A stretch of DNA of 64,000 nt from Alopecurus myosuroides (taxonomy: Eukaryota; Streptophyta; Magnoliopsida; Poales; Poaceae), in the NCBI GenBank assembly GCA_028641055.1, contig CM054059.1:434252167-434316166 (forward strand), read 5' to 3'. Of this stretch, positions 20,201 through 34,200 are shown one piece after another. How positions within the stretch are numbered: the first letter of the stretch is position 1; every line of letters begins with the position of its first letter. The translations under genes were made by a program, and so were the position numbers. The notes beneath the pieces were generated by a model that saw only the letters and a list, made by a program, of their open reading frames with translations, searched no databases and was not told where the DNA came from.

Positions 20201-22381
20201 ACCTCGTGGCGTGCTCTAATCGTCGCGGGAAGTCCGGAGTCGATAGCGCGGTGAGGATGGCCGGTGTCAGCTAGGGTTAGGGTCGTGCGAGGCAGAGAGC
20301 GAGAGGGACAGTGAGGGGGCGAGGAGGAGTGAGGAGAGGGCGATGTGGACGTCTCCGCGCTCCTCTTATCCGCGCAGGAGGGGGTCACCAACGACGGCAG
20401 CGTGACGCCGACGATCCTCTTGCCTGCCTATCATGGAGAAGACGATTGATGCTGGCAAAGCGTGTTGGGAACCCCAAGAGGAGGGTGTGATGATCACAGT
20501 GCTAGGAATTTCCCCTTAGTTAAGAACCAAGGTTATCAATCCAGTAGGAGAAAAAGGATCTTCGGTAGGTTGATGCCACTAATGGTGCTGATGGCTCACC
20601 GGTGGCAGCAACAACGCGAAACATGCACACGACACAACCAAAATACTTTGTCCCAATGGTACAGTGAGGTTGTCAATCTCACCGGTTTTGCTGAAAACAA
20701 AGATTAGACGTATAGTGTGGCAAATAATGTATGCTTGCAGTAAGTAAAGAAAGCAGGAAATTGTAGAGGTTTGTTTAGCAGTGTAGGAAAATGGACCGGG
20801 GTTCATAGGTTCACTAGTGGTGTCTCTCCATAAAAGATAGCATGCTGGGTGAACAAATTACAGCTAGGCAATTGACAAATAAAGGTTGCACCGTAGTGGA
20901 CATTCATGACATGAAGACTACTATGATATTTAGTGCAGGCATTACAACAATATACATAGACCGTAATCCAACTACATCTATGCCTAATAATCCACCCTCA
21001 GGTTATCATCCGAACGCCCTTAGGTATTAATTTGCAAGCAACAGATAACCGCATTAAGAAATGTGTGTAATGTAAGCAATGATTGTGCACGCGGGCACTC
21101 ACACCGCTGTTTTCTCCCTAGTGGCAACGGCACATCCCCCAGTCACGTTTCTGGCACTCGGGCACAGGAAAAAAGGAGGCATGAACCCAACTATCGAGCA
21201 TAAATACTCCCTCTTGGAGTCACTAGCAACTACTTGGCCAGAGCAACCACTAGCAACGGAAAGCATGCGAGATCACAAATAACATATGCAATAAAGACTA
21301 TAATCAACTTGTCATAAGTTCAATATTCATCGGATCCCAGCAAACACAACACATAGAATTACATAAGAACAATCTCGATCATGTGGAAGCTCACGAGATC
21401 TAAATATTGAGGCATAGGAGGAGAAGACAACCATCTAGCTACTGTTATGGACCCGTAGTCCAAGGATGAACTAGTCACGGATCACTCCGGAGGCAGGCAT
21501 AGTGATGAAGAGGCCTCCGGCGATGATCTCCTCTCCGGCAGGGTGCCGGGAGACAGCTTTAGAACCCCCTGATCTAGGGTTGATGACGATGGCGGCTGCG
21601 AAACTTTTCGGGGATATTTGATCAGGTGTCTAGGGTTTCCATCCGGGAGGAATAAAAAGGCGAAAGGGCAAAGGCGGTGGAGCCCTGGGGGGCCCACACC
21701 ACCCCCTGGCGCTGCCAAGGGGGGGCGCCATCCCATGGTGTGGGCCCCCTGGTGCCCGTCTTCGACTCCTTTTCGGTCTTCTGGATGCTTCCGGGGAAAA
21801 TAGGAACTTCAGGATTTGTGGGGTCCAATTCCGAGAATATTTCCAGAACAACTTTTCTGAAATCAAAAACAGCAGAAAACAGGGAACTGGCACTTGGCAT
21901 CTTGTTAGTAGGTTAGTCCCGGAAAACGTGTAAAAATGACATAAAGAAGGGAGAAAATATGTAGCAATTGGCATAATATCATCATGGAGCATCAGAAATT
22001 ATGGATACGTTGGAGACGTATAACGATTGGCAGCATGTTTTCCAAAGAACCCCCTAGACTTTTGGTTTTTTACAGATTAGTCCTTCTATACATAAAACAA
22101 CACTGAAATTTGAAAGATGGGATCCTTTTAGCAAGAACAAAATTTAGCAAAAATACTTTTTTGGAAAGCTTATAAAATTTCCAACATTGCCATGTTTTGC
22201 TTTGGTGTATTTTTTAATATTTTTCAATTGATAATTTTGGAAACCACATTAAGTAGTATTTGTGCAATTTTTTTCAATTTCCATTTAAATTCAAAATTTA
22301 AATTGGTTCAAATTTGTTTCATGCATGAATGACATGAGCACAACACCACAACCCTTTGTTAGCAAAACTTGGGATGCTACA
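17272..22381 (-). repeat. LARD LTR 1 (3' LTR of the array)
   Basis: 5110 bp, from TGTCACAACC to ATGCTACA on the + strand. It contains the 1.57-kb insert at 20449-22022. No supported gene lies in it; the small ORFs are not conserved between copies. Confidence 0.9.
20449..22022. mobile_element. 1.57-kb repeat insert in LTR 1
   Basis: The insert is flanked by ACGATTG at 20442-20448 and 22023-22029, and is absent from LTR 3, where the sequence runs straight through. Its text (TGTTGGGAACCCCAAGAGG near one end, TTGGAGACGTAT near the other) resembles a high-copy Triticeae repeat, probably a fragment of an LTR element read on the minus strand. Clean LTR or inverted-repeat ends were not found. Confidence 0.65.
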
Positions 22382-25300
22382 AATCTGCCCACCTTACAAG
22401 AGTCTCGTCACGAGATTCCTGAAGGAGAAAGAAAGAAGGAACACCAGTTTGGGATGATCTTCTCGAACCTTACGATTCTATTCGTGAAGAGGTTGATCCG
22501 TAGCATCTTGAAGCGTTGATCGGTTACACCTTGGGTAAGAGGGAAAACTCTCAGGGATTGACCTTCACGAAGATCGAGTATCTCATGGATAACTCATGGC
22601 AAAGAATTTTACAAAACACATGAGTTAAGGAACATGAAACGCATCAAGGTAACAGATGGGATAGGAGAAGGTTTCAATTTTGTGGAATATTGGTCTTGAA
22701 AGGATTAGAATATGATCTTTGCACAAGACTTTAAATCCTATTGGAAAAGAAAGGTTGAACAAATTGTGACACCGAGGTTTCTTCCAACAGAATACCAAGA
22801 TGGAGAGGGTGGTCTTGGATACCACAAAGTAATATCCATAGACGGAAGAGAACACAAGAACACAATGGAATCATGCGTCCAAGATAAAGGTTTGATACAG
22901 GGTCATGTTCACTCTCCAGGGTGGACACAGAAGATGAAGGAACTTTCAATCCTTCCATCAAAGTTTGTCGGAATCCTTGTCAAAGATCAGGATGTTACTT
23001 CACACCACAAGGATGAGTAACCATCGAGTATTGGAACACCGAAAGGTATGAGGAATCTCTTCCATATTGTGAATTGGACGTAACAGTACGTTCACCACAT
23101 GGTTACGATCCCATGGATGAAGTGACTGACAAATTCACACAACGTGTGAGATGAACAGAACTTCAAGTACAAACAACTTGAAGAAGGGAACTGATCAATG
23201 GCGGTTACAAAACACCAGGAGATGGTTCTCATGATGAACTTGTTTCCACGAGACCGAAGGTTTGTAGGATTGATAGAGAGGTATTGGAAAGATCAACTTA
23301 CAAGTTATCCTGGATGTTCTAGATACCAGTATCAAGCTTACAATAAGCCTTCAATAGGTCTTCAAGTGAAAGTCAAACTTTTATTGGAAGAATGGTGAGG
23401 GAAACTTCTAGGATAGTCACACAAGAATCCTCACGGAGATTGGTGGTACTTACTGATTCAAAGAGATATGACATTAGGCCTTCCGGCTAATTGTGTCAAC
23501 CACAACATCAACAATGCCAGATTTTGCAATGGACCTATTTCATTACCCTTGAGGAAACACCAACCATCGTTGCTGCTTGAGATTCAACTCTGGTTAGTGG
23601 AGATGGAACTTTAGGCTCAACAGGTTCGGTTAAAGAGGTTTCACCGGTTACCGACGAGATACATTTACTAAACTCTCAAGATATGGAGTATGATGTCAAG
23701 CTCAAGAAGATGAGAGAGATTGCGGAGCTCATGTATTAGCAACTTGTCAGGGACAGCTGCACCTACATGCACTACTTCCAACGAAACACATCGGAGTCCT
23801 TGTTAGGAAGACGATTACAAAGATAACAAAGTTCTTGGACTTCTTCTCTTTTATGAACAATCAGTCAGTGGCTGGGTGTGGATGAAAACTTCTTCAAATA
23901 AATGGAGGTAACAACCTACCATCTAAAGAATAGTCCACACATGCAGGACCGACTTGGGGTTATTCCTTAGGGAACAAGAAAACTTTAATCACCATCAACA
24001 CACAAATCAGAGAAAGTCACTTCGAACATCCAAAACAAAAACTTCATAATGACAAAAAGATGGTTCTCGAAAGTTTCTATTGTTAGTGCTAATTGTTCGA
24101 CATGAACCTCTTGCAACTTGGATAAGTAGGAATGTCATCGATGGGCTCGACAACACACTTATCAAAACACTCCAAGCAGAGGAATTCACATGACATATGA
24201 ACAAGGAAGAATATTGGTTAGACTAAAGGGCATGAAGGTATACTTGGGTGGAGCTCCATGAGTGAAAACACTATCAAAATAGTCCTTGAATTTGAGCTTG
24301 ATTTGACGATAGACCAAATCAAATCAAAGGTTTGTTAGGTAGCATATCCGCAAGGGAGATACTATCCTTCTTCAATATGAACAGAACTAGACATCCCGTT
24401 GCAAAGGAACGGGTTAGGAAGAGCTCATGCCTTTCAACTCTCCAGGTTGTTGTTTAAGCTCAACCAACTAGTCCAGGGTATCCAGCAAGGTTTCTTGGAG
24501 AGAAGAGTGGTTCAAATACCCCTTGTTTAGACATCACGATCAGGTGACAAACCTGGTGATACTTCTAGAAAGACAACCAGAATATCACAACCTACCGATA
24601 TGTCTCGGAGTTTGAAAGGGATCTTGCTTTTCAAAGCAACCGATATGGTCTTGAGAGCTTTGGTGTCAACCTAACTCTTTGACCAGGAATGTGCACTAGA
24701 ATGAACGGATTTGGTAACACGGTCAACTTTTAGTAGAGACCGGGTGACCAATAGTGATAAGAAGGATATAGATGTTTCTTATATTTTCTTAAAGCAATAA
24801 AAATTGATAGGAATATCTGATACACACCTCAAGCACACCCAACATTCTCGAGCATTTAAGCTTGGAGTGAAGGTGGGTAAGGACGTATAAGAGCATCACT
24901 TCATCAATAAGTCCATGAAACTCAGCACGACCTCTTGATATGTGAGAGTGTAATACTCAAAGGTGGAACATAACAGAAGCTAATGAAACTTCTTTATTCT
25001 GCGGATTACAAAACTTTGACCTGGTCCTTAATATGAACGAGGTACTGGAGTTTTTTTCTCCTGAAATTCCAAGGTGGAATATTCTAACGGAACACAATAG
25101 CAAATGCATTGGAAAACTCCAACACACTTATGCAACTTGGTGTCCAAAACAACGGATGTAGATCTGGGAGCAACTAGAAGGTAGAAACATGCTCAGGGGA
25201 AGTCCTAAGATCATGTTGATGCACAGGGTCATACTCATTTGTAAAACCCATGCTAAAAGATCGATATAGCTGAATTAAGAACGAATATGTGGAATTCATG

Positions 25301-26075
25301 ATGACCAGTCTTGTTGTGATCCCTTTTGATTCCAAGAGAAAACCTATGGATATGAGAATTGGAATTACGTGTCCATCCTGAGGTGGAAGTTGTTCCTCAG
25401 GGTTCAACGTGATGGATCTTGGGTTAAAGGTCAGCATCCTGTACTGATAGCGTGAGCATCACATGGTTATAAAACCGCATGATTCAACCTACCGCAATTC
25501 AGCACATTCCGGGACCTTCTGTTCAAGCCCAAGGATTAAAAACATAAAGAAAGGAGTAACTACTATATGAGTGCCACAAAGAACACTACAAATAGAAATC
25601 ACGAGGTATCTTTCAAAATACAAACATAACTCTGGAAGAATTTGAGTAGAGGATAACAGATACATTCGAGATGAAAAGGAAATCTCGAGATTCTGTAGTT
25701 GAAACTTAAGAACATAGGAGTGTGGAATTTGAACAACTTTGAGAGATTATGAATGAAAGGGAATCTCCCACTTTGAATCAAGAGGTGACGGAATATGGAA
25801 CACACACGACTCTAGAAACTTAGCACTAGGTCAACTTGGGTAGAAGACGTCCTTCCCAAAGAAGGCACCTAGGTTTTGAACGACTACAACCTTTTTAAAT
25901 CAAAACAGGTAAGGTGACGTAGAGTTAGAGCGATACCAGGTAAGGAGTAAAAAAAATCCTAAAGATATTTTCACAATCCATTTGAAGTTTCAAAGTAGTT
26001 TTCACAAACACTAGACTTAACATCGACCAAGCAGTAAGGTTTTCCTACAGGCAGTCCTGCTCTGATACCATGACT
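22382..26075 (-). other. LARD internal region 1, non-coding
   Basis: 3.69 kb between LTR 1 and LTR 2. The longest ORFs are about 100 codons, with no retroviral domain. Next to LTR 1 the minus strand reads AAGGTGGGCAG, a polypurine-like tract; next to LTR 2 is the primer site. It is very similar throughout to internal region 2. Confidence 0.85.
26059..26070 (-). other. Primer-binding site, LARD unit 1
   Basis: The minus strand reads TGGTATCAGAGC, the classic initiator-Met tRNA primer site, five bases inside LTR 2. Confidence 0.9.
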
Positions 26076-29000
26076 TGTCACAACCCCGGACCCAGAGGTA
26101 TACATACTGTTATGCGCTCCTAGTCATGGACCCACAAGGGATTCAGGGTTACCAGCCTCGGTCGCAACAAACAACAGCAGGTAGACCGGATTCATCGGCA
26201 CGCAGGCCGGATAACTTTGGTACTACTAATCCTTGTGTCCATGCTAGTCATAACCAACTATGCATATCAAAGCATCCATGAATCGTATGAAATAGAAGGA
26301 ACGGGACCAAAGCTATACAGAGATGCTATCTATCCACGAAGTGCAACAACAATCGAGGGTTACTGGGGTTACCAAGCCCCAGGACGAATCACATCGGTCT
26401 CGAAAATGGATCATCGGCTCCACAACCCCTTGACTGCGACAGCTACGCATGCATGGCCAAAAATGTATAACAATGAGCTCGAAACCAACAACCGATCAAA
26501 GAAGCACTCTAGACATGAAAGTTGTACAAAGGAAGTATTACTAGAGTATAACTTTACAAATAGAGGTCACACGACCCAACAGTACATCAGACAACGGAAG
26601 GAAAGTTATGTTGCTAGACAATAAGAACCAAAAAGGCCTAAGAGGCCGTAACATAAGGTGACGTCCCAGCCCATAGATTCCAGGCTGCTACCTAGGAACC
26701 CCAAACTACTCGTCGATGTCCACGTTGAAACCACCACTGGAGTGATATCTTCACCTGAACCAAGTTTAAGCAAACCTGAGTACGGGAGGTACTCAACAAG
26801 ACTTAGCTAACCTATTATATACCTTCTATTTTCAGAAAGGGTTTTATGAAGGTTAATTTGCGTAAAGCAAAGTTTGTTTTCCAAATCTAGGAAGAATAGC
26901 ACGTCTCATGGAGTTTTTTAAAACAGATGAGAAAGCTACTCAGCTACTGAAATCATCATCTTTTTATCCACCAATGTCATTTCCCACCATCTGACCTGCT
27001 ACAAGGATCACCCCTGTCGGCATATCCGAGGAGGCACCCTTCAATCATTGTCAACATGTTTTACGTTGGGTTCAAGTTATCTATGGCCTCTACATTCACC
27101 AAGTCGTTCTTAATCGTGGACACGGCTTTTCGAAAAGATTTATCCCTGCAGGGGGTACACTTTACCCACACATACCAACCGACTCTTAATGCCACATGTA
27201 CGCTCCTTGGGAGCATGGCAGAGGGTGGTTTGGCCACGACCTTTACCTTGTTGAACCCTATTTATGAGTCAACCCAAACAGGGCCACCCCGTCAACAGGG
27301 AGTTGTCCACCTCCTGACGGCACCTGTTCTGTGAGGCGAGATCAAGATCTGTGTACGTCCATCACTTGTCTCGGTCAAGCCCTAGACACCTCCAAAAGAT
27401 TTTTGACTCACATGCAGATGGAACTCCCAAACTACGTGACTCACGGATAGAACCAAACAAGTTAGTTAGTCGAGGGCGGTCTGTTAGGCCCCGCGTGTGG
27501 TTGCACGCTCAGTCTTGGCTTCCGCCCGAAACCTTAATCCTAGGGTTGGCAAGTATAGGTTAAACAACCATTTCCCAAGTGGCCTCCTATCCAAGTCTTA
27601 GTCAAATTAACCACATAATTCTCATCTTACCACATCATCATATCATACTAGGTTCTCGTAGCTCTGATTCATCAACCGGATGGATCAGAGGTGAGCAAGT
27701 GTATGGCTAAGCGAAGGAGATATGAGGCTCTGGCGATGTGCACAAACAAATCTATGGTGGCTAGGAGCAATGGATCAGGGTATTGAGGCAATGAAGTATA
27801 TAGGAGAACTATATCTACTAACATCAAATAATTTGGAAACGAATGCAAAGTACGAGAATCAAATGTCGTTGAAAAACATATATGAGCAGATAAGAGGTTA
27901 TGCTTGACTTAGTTATAACAAAACCAATAGATATATCTTCTAGAATAAGTGCTTGACTTGTCAGTTAAGATCAAGTATTCGTCATTGGAGATATTGATCT
28001 TCGCTTCGGGATCGCATTCTACCGATAAGAAGCAAACACCAAAACAGGAATACCAATCAACACATGGCATCGATGCAATACACAATATGTATGCATGAGC
28101 AAGTTAATGCACTGGAAGAATCCCTAAACATGTTCGTTGGGTTGCTGGGGTTCGTATGTCTGTTATTCAATTTTACTGAAATTAGCCCGAAATGGACCTT
28201 AGAGGGCACTTCGGGCAATTATGAAAGTGTGTCAAATTTTAATTGCTCAACTGGGTTTGAAAACATCACAACTAGGTTGCATTTTTCATTTTGAGCATTT
28301 TGGTATATAACTTGTATTTTTCTAGTTTTATTGAATAAAAACTTATTTTCTCTAAATTTGAAATGATTTAAATAATATTTAAATAATGGTCAAAAATCAA
28401 CTTTGTCAAACATGTGTGAAAATTACATAAACATGTAGAATATATTTTTCTGAATATTTCCATATATTTTTCATAATTTTTGGACTTACATAATAAAATT
28501 TATTTAATTTATAAAATTAAATCATTTCAGGAATTAATTTAAAGTGGGCCCACATGTCAGTTTCTTTTCTTTTTATTAAATATTTTCGAAAACATTAAAT
28601 ATCTAGCGTCAGCAAACGCTGGTGCGGCACTGATCCGTATGTCGGCGGTGATTGCGGGCACTCCCGCGAGCTCAGTATGGCTCGAACGATGCGCGCCATC
28701 GTGGGTGACGTTTTGGTGGCGGCGCCGCCAAGAGAATGTCACCGAAATGCTGCCGGCGTCGAGCAACGGCGGCGGCGGAGCAAGGTGCATAGCGCAAGTG
28801 AGCTACGGGGCGCGGGAAGGCAAACCAAAGGTACTGGGAGGCTCAACAGCTTACCCGGAGCATGTAGGGACGGATGGCGAGGCCGGAGGAGGTCCATCAG
28901 AGGAGATCAGGCGGTGACGGCGCTCGGCCGGAGGCGGGGAAGAGATGGCCGATTCGTAGACTTTAGGCCATCACAGCAGGCCTGAGTGAGCAGGAAAACA

Positions 29001-31208
29001 GAGGAACGTCCGGGGGACCTCGTGGCGTGCTCTAATCGTCGCGGGAACTCCGGAGTCGACAGCGCGGTGAGGATGGCCGGTGACAGCTAGGGTTAGGGTT
29101 CCGGGTTCGTGCGAGGAAGAGAGCGAGAGGGACAGTGAGGGGGCGAGGAGGAGTGAGGAGAGGGCGATGTGGACGTCTCCGCGCTCCTCTTATCCGCGCA
29201 GGAGGGGGTCACCAACGACGGCAGCGTGACGCCGGCGATCCTCTTGCCTGCCTATCGTGGAGAAGACAATTGATGCTGGCAAAGCGTGTTGGGAACCCCA
29301 AGAGGAGGGTGTGATGATCACAGCGCTAGGAATTTCCCCTTAGTTAAGAACCAGGGTTATCAATCCAGTAGGAGAAAAAGGATCTTCGGTAGGTTGATGC
29401 CACTAACGGTGCTGATGGCTCACGGTGGTAGCAACAACGCGGAACCTGCACACAACACAACCAAAATACTTTGTCCCAATGGTACAGTGAGTTTTTCAAT
29501 CTCACCGGTTTTGCTGAAAACAAAGATTAGACGTATAGTGTGGCAAATAATGTATGCTTGCAGTAAGTAAAGAAAGCAGGAAATTGTAGAGGTTTGTTTA
29601 GCAGTGTAGGAAAGTGGACCGGGGTTCATAGGTTCACTAGTGGTGTCTCTCCATAAAAGATAGCATGCTGGGTGAAAAAATTACAGCTAGGCAATTGACA
29701 AATAAAGGTTGCACCGTAGTGCACATTCATGACATGAAGACTACTACGATATTTAGTGCAGGCATTACAACACTATACATAGACCGTAATCCAACTACAT
29801 ATATGCCTAATAATCCACCCTCACGTTATCATCCGAACCCCCTTAGGTATTAAGTTGCAAGCAACAGATAACCGCATTAAGAAATGTGTGTAATGTAAGC
29901 AATTATTGTGCACGCGGGCACTCACACCGCTGTTTTCTCCCTAGTGGCAACGGCACATCCCCCCAGTCACGTTTCTGGCACTCGAGCACAGGCAAAAAGG
30001 AGGCATGAACCCAACTATCGAGCATAAATACTCCCTCTTGGAGTCACTAGCAACTACTTGGCCAGAGCAACCACTAGCAACGGAAAGCATGCGAGATCAC
30101 AAATAACATATGCAGTAAAGACTATAATCAACTTGGCATAAGTTCAATATTCATCGGATCCCAGCAAACACAACACATAGAATTACATAAGAACAATCTC
30201 GATCATATTAGGAAACTCAGGAGATCTAAATATTGAGGCATAGGAGGAGAAGACGACCATCTAGCTACTGCTATGAACCCGTAGTCCAAGGATGAACTAC
30301 TCGCGCATCACTCCGGAGGCAGGCATAGTGATGAAGAGGCCTCCGGCGATGATCTCCTCTCCGGCAGGGTGCCGGGAGACAGCTTTAGAACCCCCTGATC
30401 TAGGGTTGACGACGACGGCGGCTCCGGAACTTTTCGGGGATATTTGATCAGGTGTCTAGGGTTTCCATCCGGGGGGAATAAAAAGGCGAAAGGGAAAAGG
30501 CGGTGGAGCCCTGGGGGCCCATACCACCCCCTGGCGCTGCCAAGATGGGGGCGCCATCCCATGGTGTGGGCCCCCTGGTGCCCGTCTTCGACTCCTCTTC
30601 GGTCTTCTGGATGCTTCCGGGGAAAATAGGAACTTCGGGATTTGTGGGGTCCAATTCCGAGAATATTTCTAGAACAACTTTTCTGAAATCAAATACAGCA
30701 GAAAACAGGGAACTGGCACTTGGCATCTTGTTAATAGGCTAGTTCCGGAAAACGTGTAAAAATGACATAAAGAAGGGAGAAAATATGTAGCAATTGGCAT
30801 AATATCATCATGGAGCATCAGAAATTATAGATACTTTGGAGACGTATAACGATTGGCAGCAGGTTTTCCAAAGAACCCCCTAGACTTTTGGTTTTTTACA
30901 GATTAATCCTTCTGTACATAAAACAACACTGAAATTTGAAAGATGGGGTCCTTTTAGCAAGAAAAAAATTTAGCAAAAATACTTTTTTTGGAAAGCTTAT
31001 AAAATTTCCAACATTGCCATGTTTTGCTTTGGTGTATTTTTTAATATTTTTCAATTGATAATTTTGGAAACCACATTAAGTACTATTTGTGCAATTTTTC
31101 TCAGTTTCCATTTAAATTCAAAATTTAAATTGGTTCAAATTTGTTTCATGCATGAATGACATGAGCACAACACCACAACCCTTTGTTAGCAAAACTTGGG
31201 ATGCTACA
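26076..31208 (-). repeat. LARD LTR 2 (middle, mosaic LTR)
   Basis: 5133 bp. Its left ~1.2 kb shares diagnostic variants with LTR 3, and its right part shares them with LTR 1, including the 1.57-kb insert. It is the presumed product of an LTR-LTR crossover. Confidence 0.9.
29273..30848. mobile_element. 1.57-kb repeat insert in LTR 2
   Basis: Same insert and same site as in LTR 1 (flanks ACAATTG and ACGATTG). It was inherited through duplication rather than inserted independently. Confidence 0.65.
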
Positions 31209-34200
31209 AATCTACCCCCCTTACAAGAGTCTCGTCGCGAGATTCCTGAAGGAGAAAGAAAGAAGGAACACCAGTTTGGGATGATCTTCTTGAACCTTAC
31301 GATTCTATTCGTGAAGAGGTTGATCCGTAGCATCTTGAAGCGTTGATCGGTTACACCTTGGGTAAGAGGGAAAACTCTCAGGGATTGACCTTCACGAAGA
31401 TCGAGTATCTCATGGATAACTCATGGCAAAGAATTTTACAAAACACATGAGTTAAGGAACATGAAACGCATCAAGGTAACAGATGGGATAGGAGAAGGTT
31501 TCAATTTTGTGGAATATTGGTCTTGAAAGGATTAGAATATGATCTTTGCACAAGACTTTAAATCCTATTGGAAAAGAAAGGTTGAACAAATTGTGACACC
31601 GAGGTTTCTTCCAACAGAATACCAAGATGGAGAGGGTGGTCTTGGATACCACAAAGTAATATCCATAGACGGAAGAGAACACAAGAACACAATGGAATCA
31701 TGCGTCCAAGATAAAGGTTTGATACAGGGTCATGTTCACTCTCCAGGGTGGACACAGAAGATGAAGGAACTTTCAATCCTTCCATAAAAGTTTGTCGGAA
31801 TCCTTGTCAAAGATCAGGATGTTACTTCACACCACAAGGATGAGTAACCATCGAGTATTGGAACACCGAAAGGTATGAGGAATCTCTTCCATATTGTGAA
31901 TTGGACGTAACAGTACGTTCACCACATGGTTACGATCCCATGGATGAAGTGACTGACAAATTCACACAACGTGTGAGATGAACAGAACTTCAAGTACAAA
32001 CAACTTGAAGAAGGGAACTGATCAATGGCAATTACAAAACAGCACGAGATGGTTCTCATGATGAACTTGTTTCCACGAGACCGAAGGTTTGTAGGATTGA
32101 TAGAGAGGTATTGGAAAGATCAACTTCCAAGTTATCCGGGATGTTCTAGATACCAGTATCAAGCTTACAATAAGCCTTCAATAGGTCTTAAGGTGAAAGT
32201 CAAACATTTATTGGAAGAATGGTGAGGGAAACTTCTAGGATAGTCACACAAGAATCCTCACGGAGATTGGTGGTTCTTACTGATTCAAAGAGATATGACA
32301 TTAGGCCTTCCGGCTAATTGTGTCAACCACAACATCAACCATGCCAGATTTTGCAATGGACCTATTTCATTACCCTTGAGGAAACACCAACCATCGTTGC
32401 TGCTTGAGATTCAACTCTGGTTAGTGGAGATGGAACTTTAGGCTCAACAAGTTCGGTTAAAGAGGTTTCACCGGTTACCTACGAGATACATTTACTAGAC
32501 TCTCAAGATACGGAGTATGATGTCAAGCTCAAGAAGATGAGCGAGATTGCGGAGCTCATGTATTAGCAACTTGTCAGGGACAGCTGCACCTACATGCACT
32601 ACTTCCAACGAAACACATCGGACTCCTTGTTAGGAAGACGATTACGAAGATAACAAAGTTCTTGGACTTCTTCTCTTTTATGAACAATCAGTCAGTGGCT
32701 GGGTGTGGATGAAAACTTCTTCAAATAAATGGAGGTAACAACCTACCATCTAAAGAATAGTCCACACATGCAGGACCGACTTGGGGTTATTCCTTAGGGA
32801 ACAAGAAAACTTTAATCACCATCAACACACAAATCAGAGAAAGTCACTTCGAATATCCAAAACAAAAACTTCATAATGACAAAAAGATGGTTCTCGAAAG
32901 TTTCCATTGTTAGTGCTAATTGTTCGACATGAACCTCTTTCAACTTGGATAAGTAGGAATGTCATCGATGGGCTCGACAACACACTTATCAAAACACTCC
33001 AAGCAGAGGAATTCACATGACATATGAACAAGGAAGAATATTGGTTAGACTAAAGGGCATGAAGGTATACTTGGGTGGAGCTCCATGAGTGAAAACACTA
33101 TCAAAATAGTCTTTGAATCTGAGCTTGATTTGACGATAGCCCAAATCAAATCAAAGGTTTGTTAGGTAGCATATCCACAAGGGAGATACTATCCTTCTTC
33201 AATATGAACAGAACTAGACATCCCGTTGCAAAGGAACAGGTTAGGAAGAGCTCATGCCTTTCAACTCTCCAGGTTGTTGTTTAAGCTCAACCAACTAGTC
33301 CAGGGTATCCAGCAAGGTTTCTTGGAGAGAAGAGTAGTTCAAATACCCCTTGTTTAGACATCACGGTCAGGTGGCAAACCTAGTGATACTTCTAGAAAGA
33401 CAACCAGAATATCACAACCTACCGATATGTCTCGGAGTTTGAAAGGGATCTTGCTTTTCAAAGCAACCGATATGGTCTTGAGAGCTTTGGTGTGAACCTA
33501 CCTCTTTGACCAGGAATGTGCACTAGAATTAACGGATTTGGTAACACGGTCAACCTTTAGTAGAGACCGGTGACCAATAGTGCTAAGAAGGATATAGATG
33601 TTTCTTATATTTTCTTAAAGCAATAAGAATTGATAGGAATATCTGATACACACCTCAAGCACACCCAACATTCTCGAGCATTTAAGCTTGGAGTGAAGGT
33701 GGGTAAGGACGTGTAAGAGCATCACTTCATCAATAAGTCCATGAAACTCAGCACGACCTCTTGATATGTGAGAGTGTAATACTCAAAGGTGGAACATAAC
33801 AGAAGCTAATGAAACTTCTTTATTCTGCGGATTACAAAACTTTGACCTGGTCCTTAAGATGAACGAGGTACTGGAGTTTGTTTCTCCTGAAATTCCAAGG
33901 TGGAATATTCTAACGGAACACAATAGCAAATGCATTGGAAAACTCCAACACACTTATGCAACTTTGCGTCCAAAACAACGGATGTAGATCTGGGAGCAAC
34001 TAGAAGGTAGAAACATGCTCAGGAGAAGTCCTAAGATCATGTTGATGCACAGGGTCATACTTATTTGTAAAACCCATGCTAAAAGATCGATATAGCTGAA
34101 TTAAGAACGAATATGTGGAATTCATGATGACCAGTCTTGTTGTGATCCCTTTTGAGTCCAAGAGAAAACCTATGGATATGAGAATTGGAATTACGTGTCC

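Noticed and set aside
20449..22022. Repeat insert as a solo LTR
   Set aside because: No TG...CA ends coincide with the flanking ACGATTG duplication, and the ends look like fragments of a longer element, so only 'insert' is claimed.
22712..23020. ORF of ~100 codons in the LARD interior as a gene
   Set aside because: The second interior has a stop in the matching frame (31787), there is no domain, and LARD interiors are known to be non-coding.
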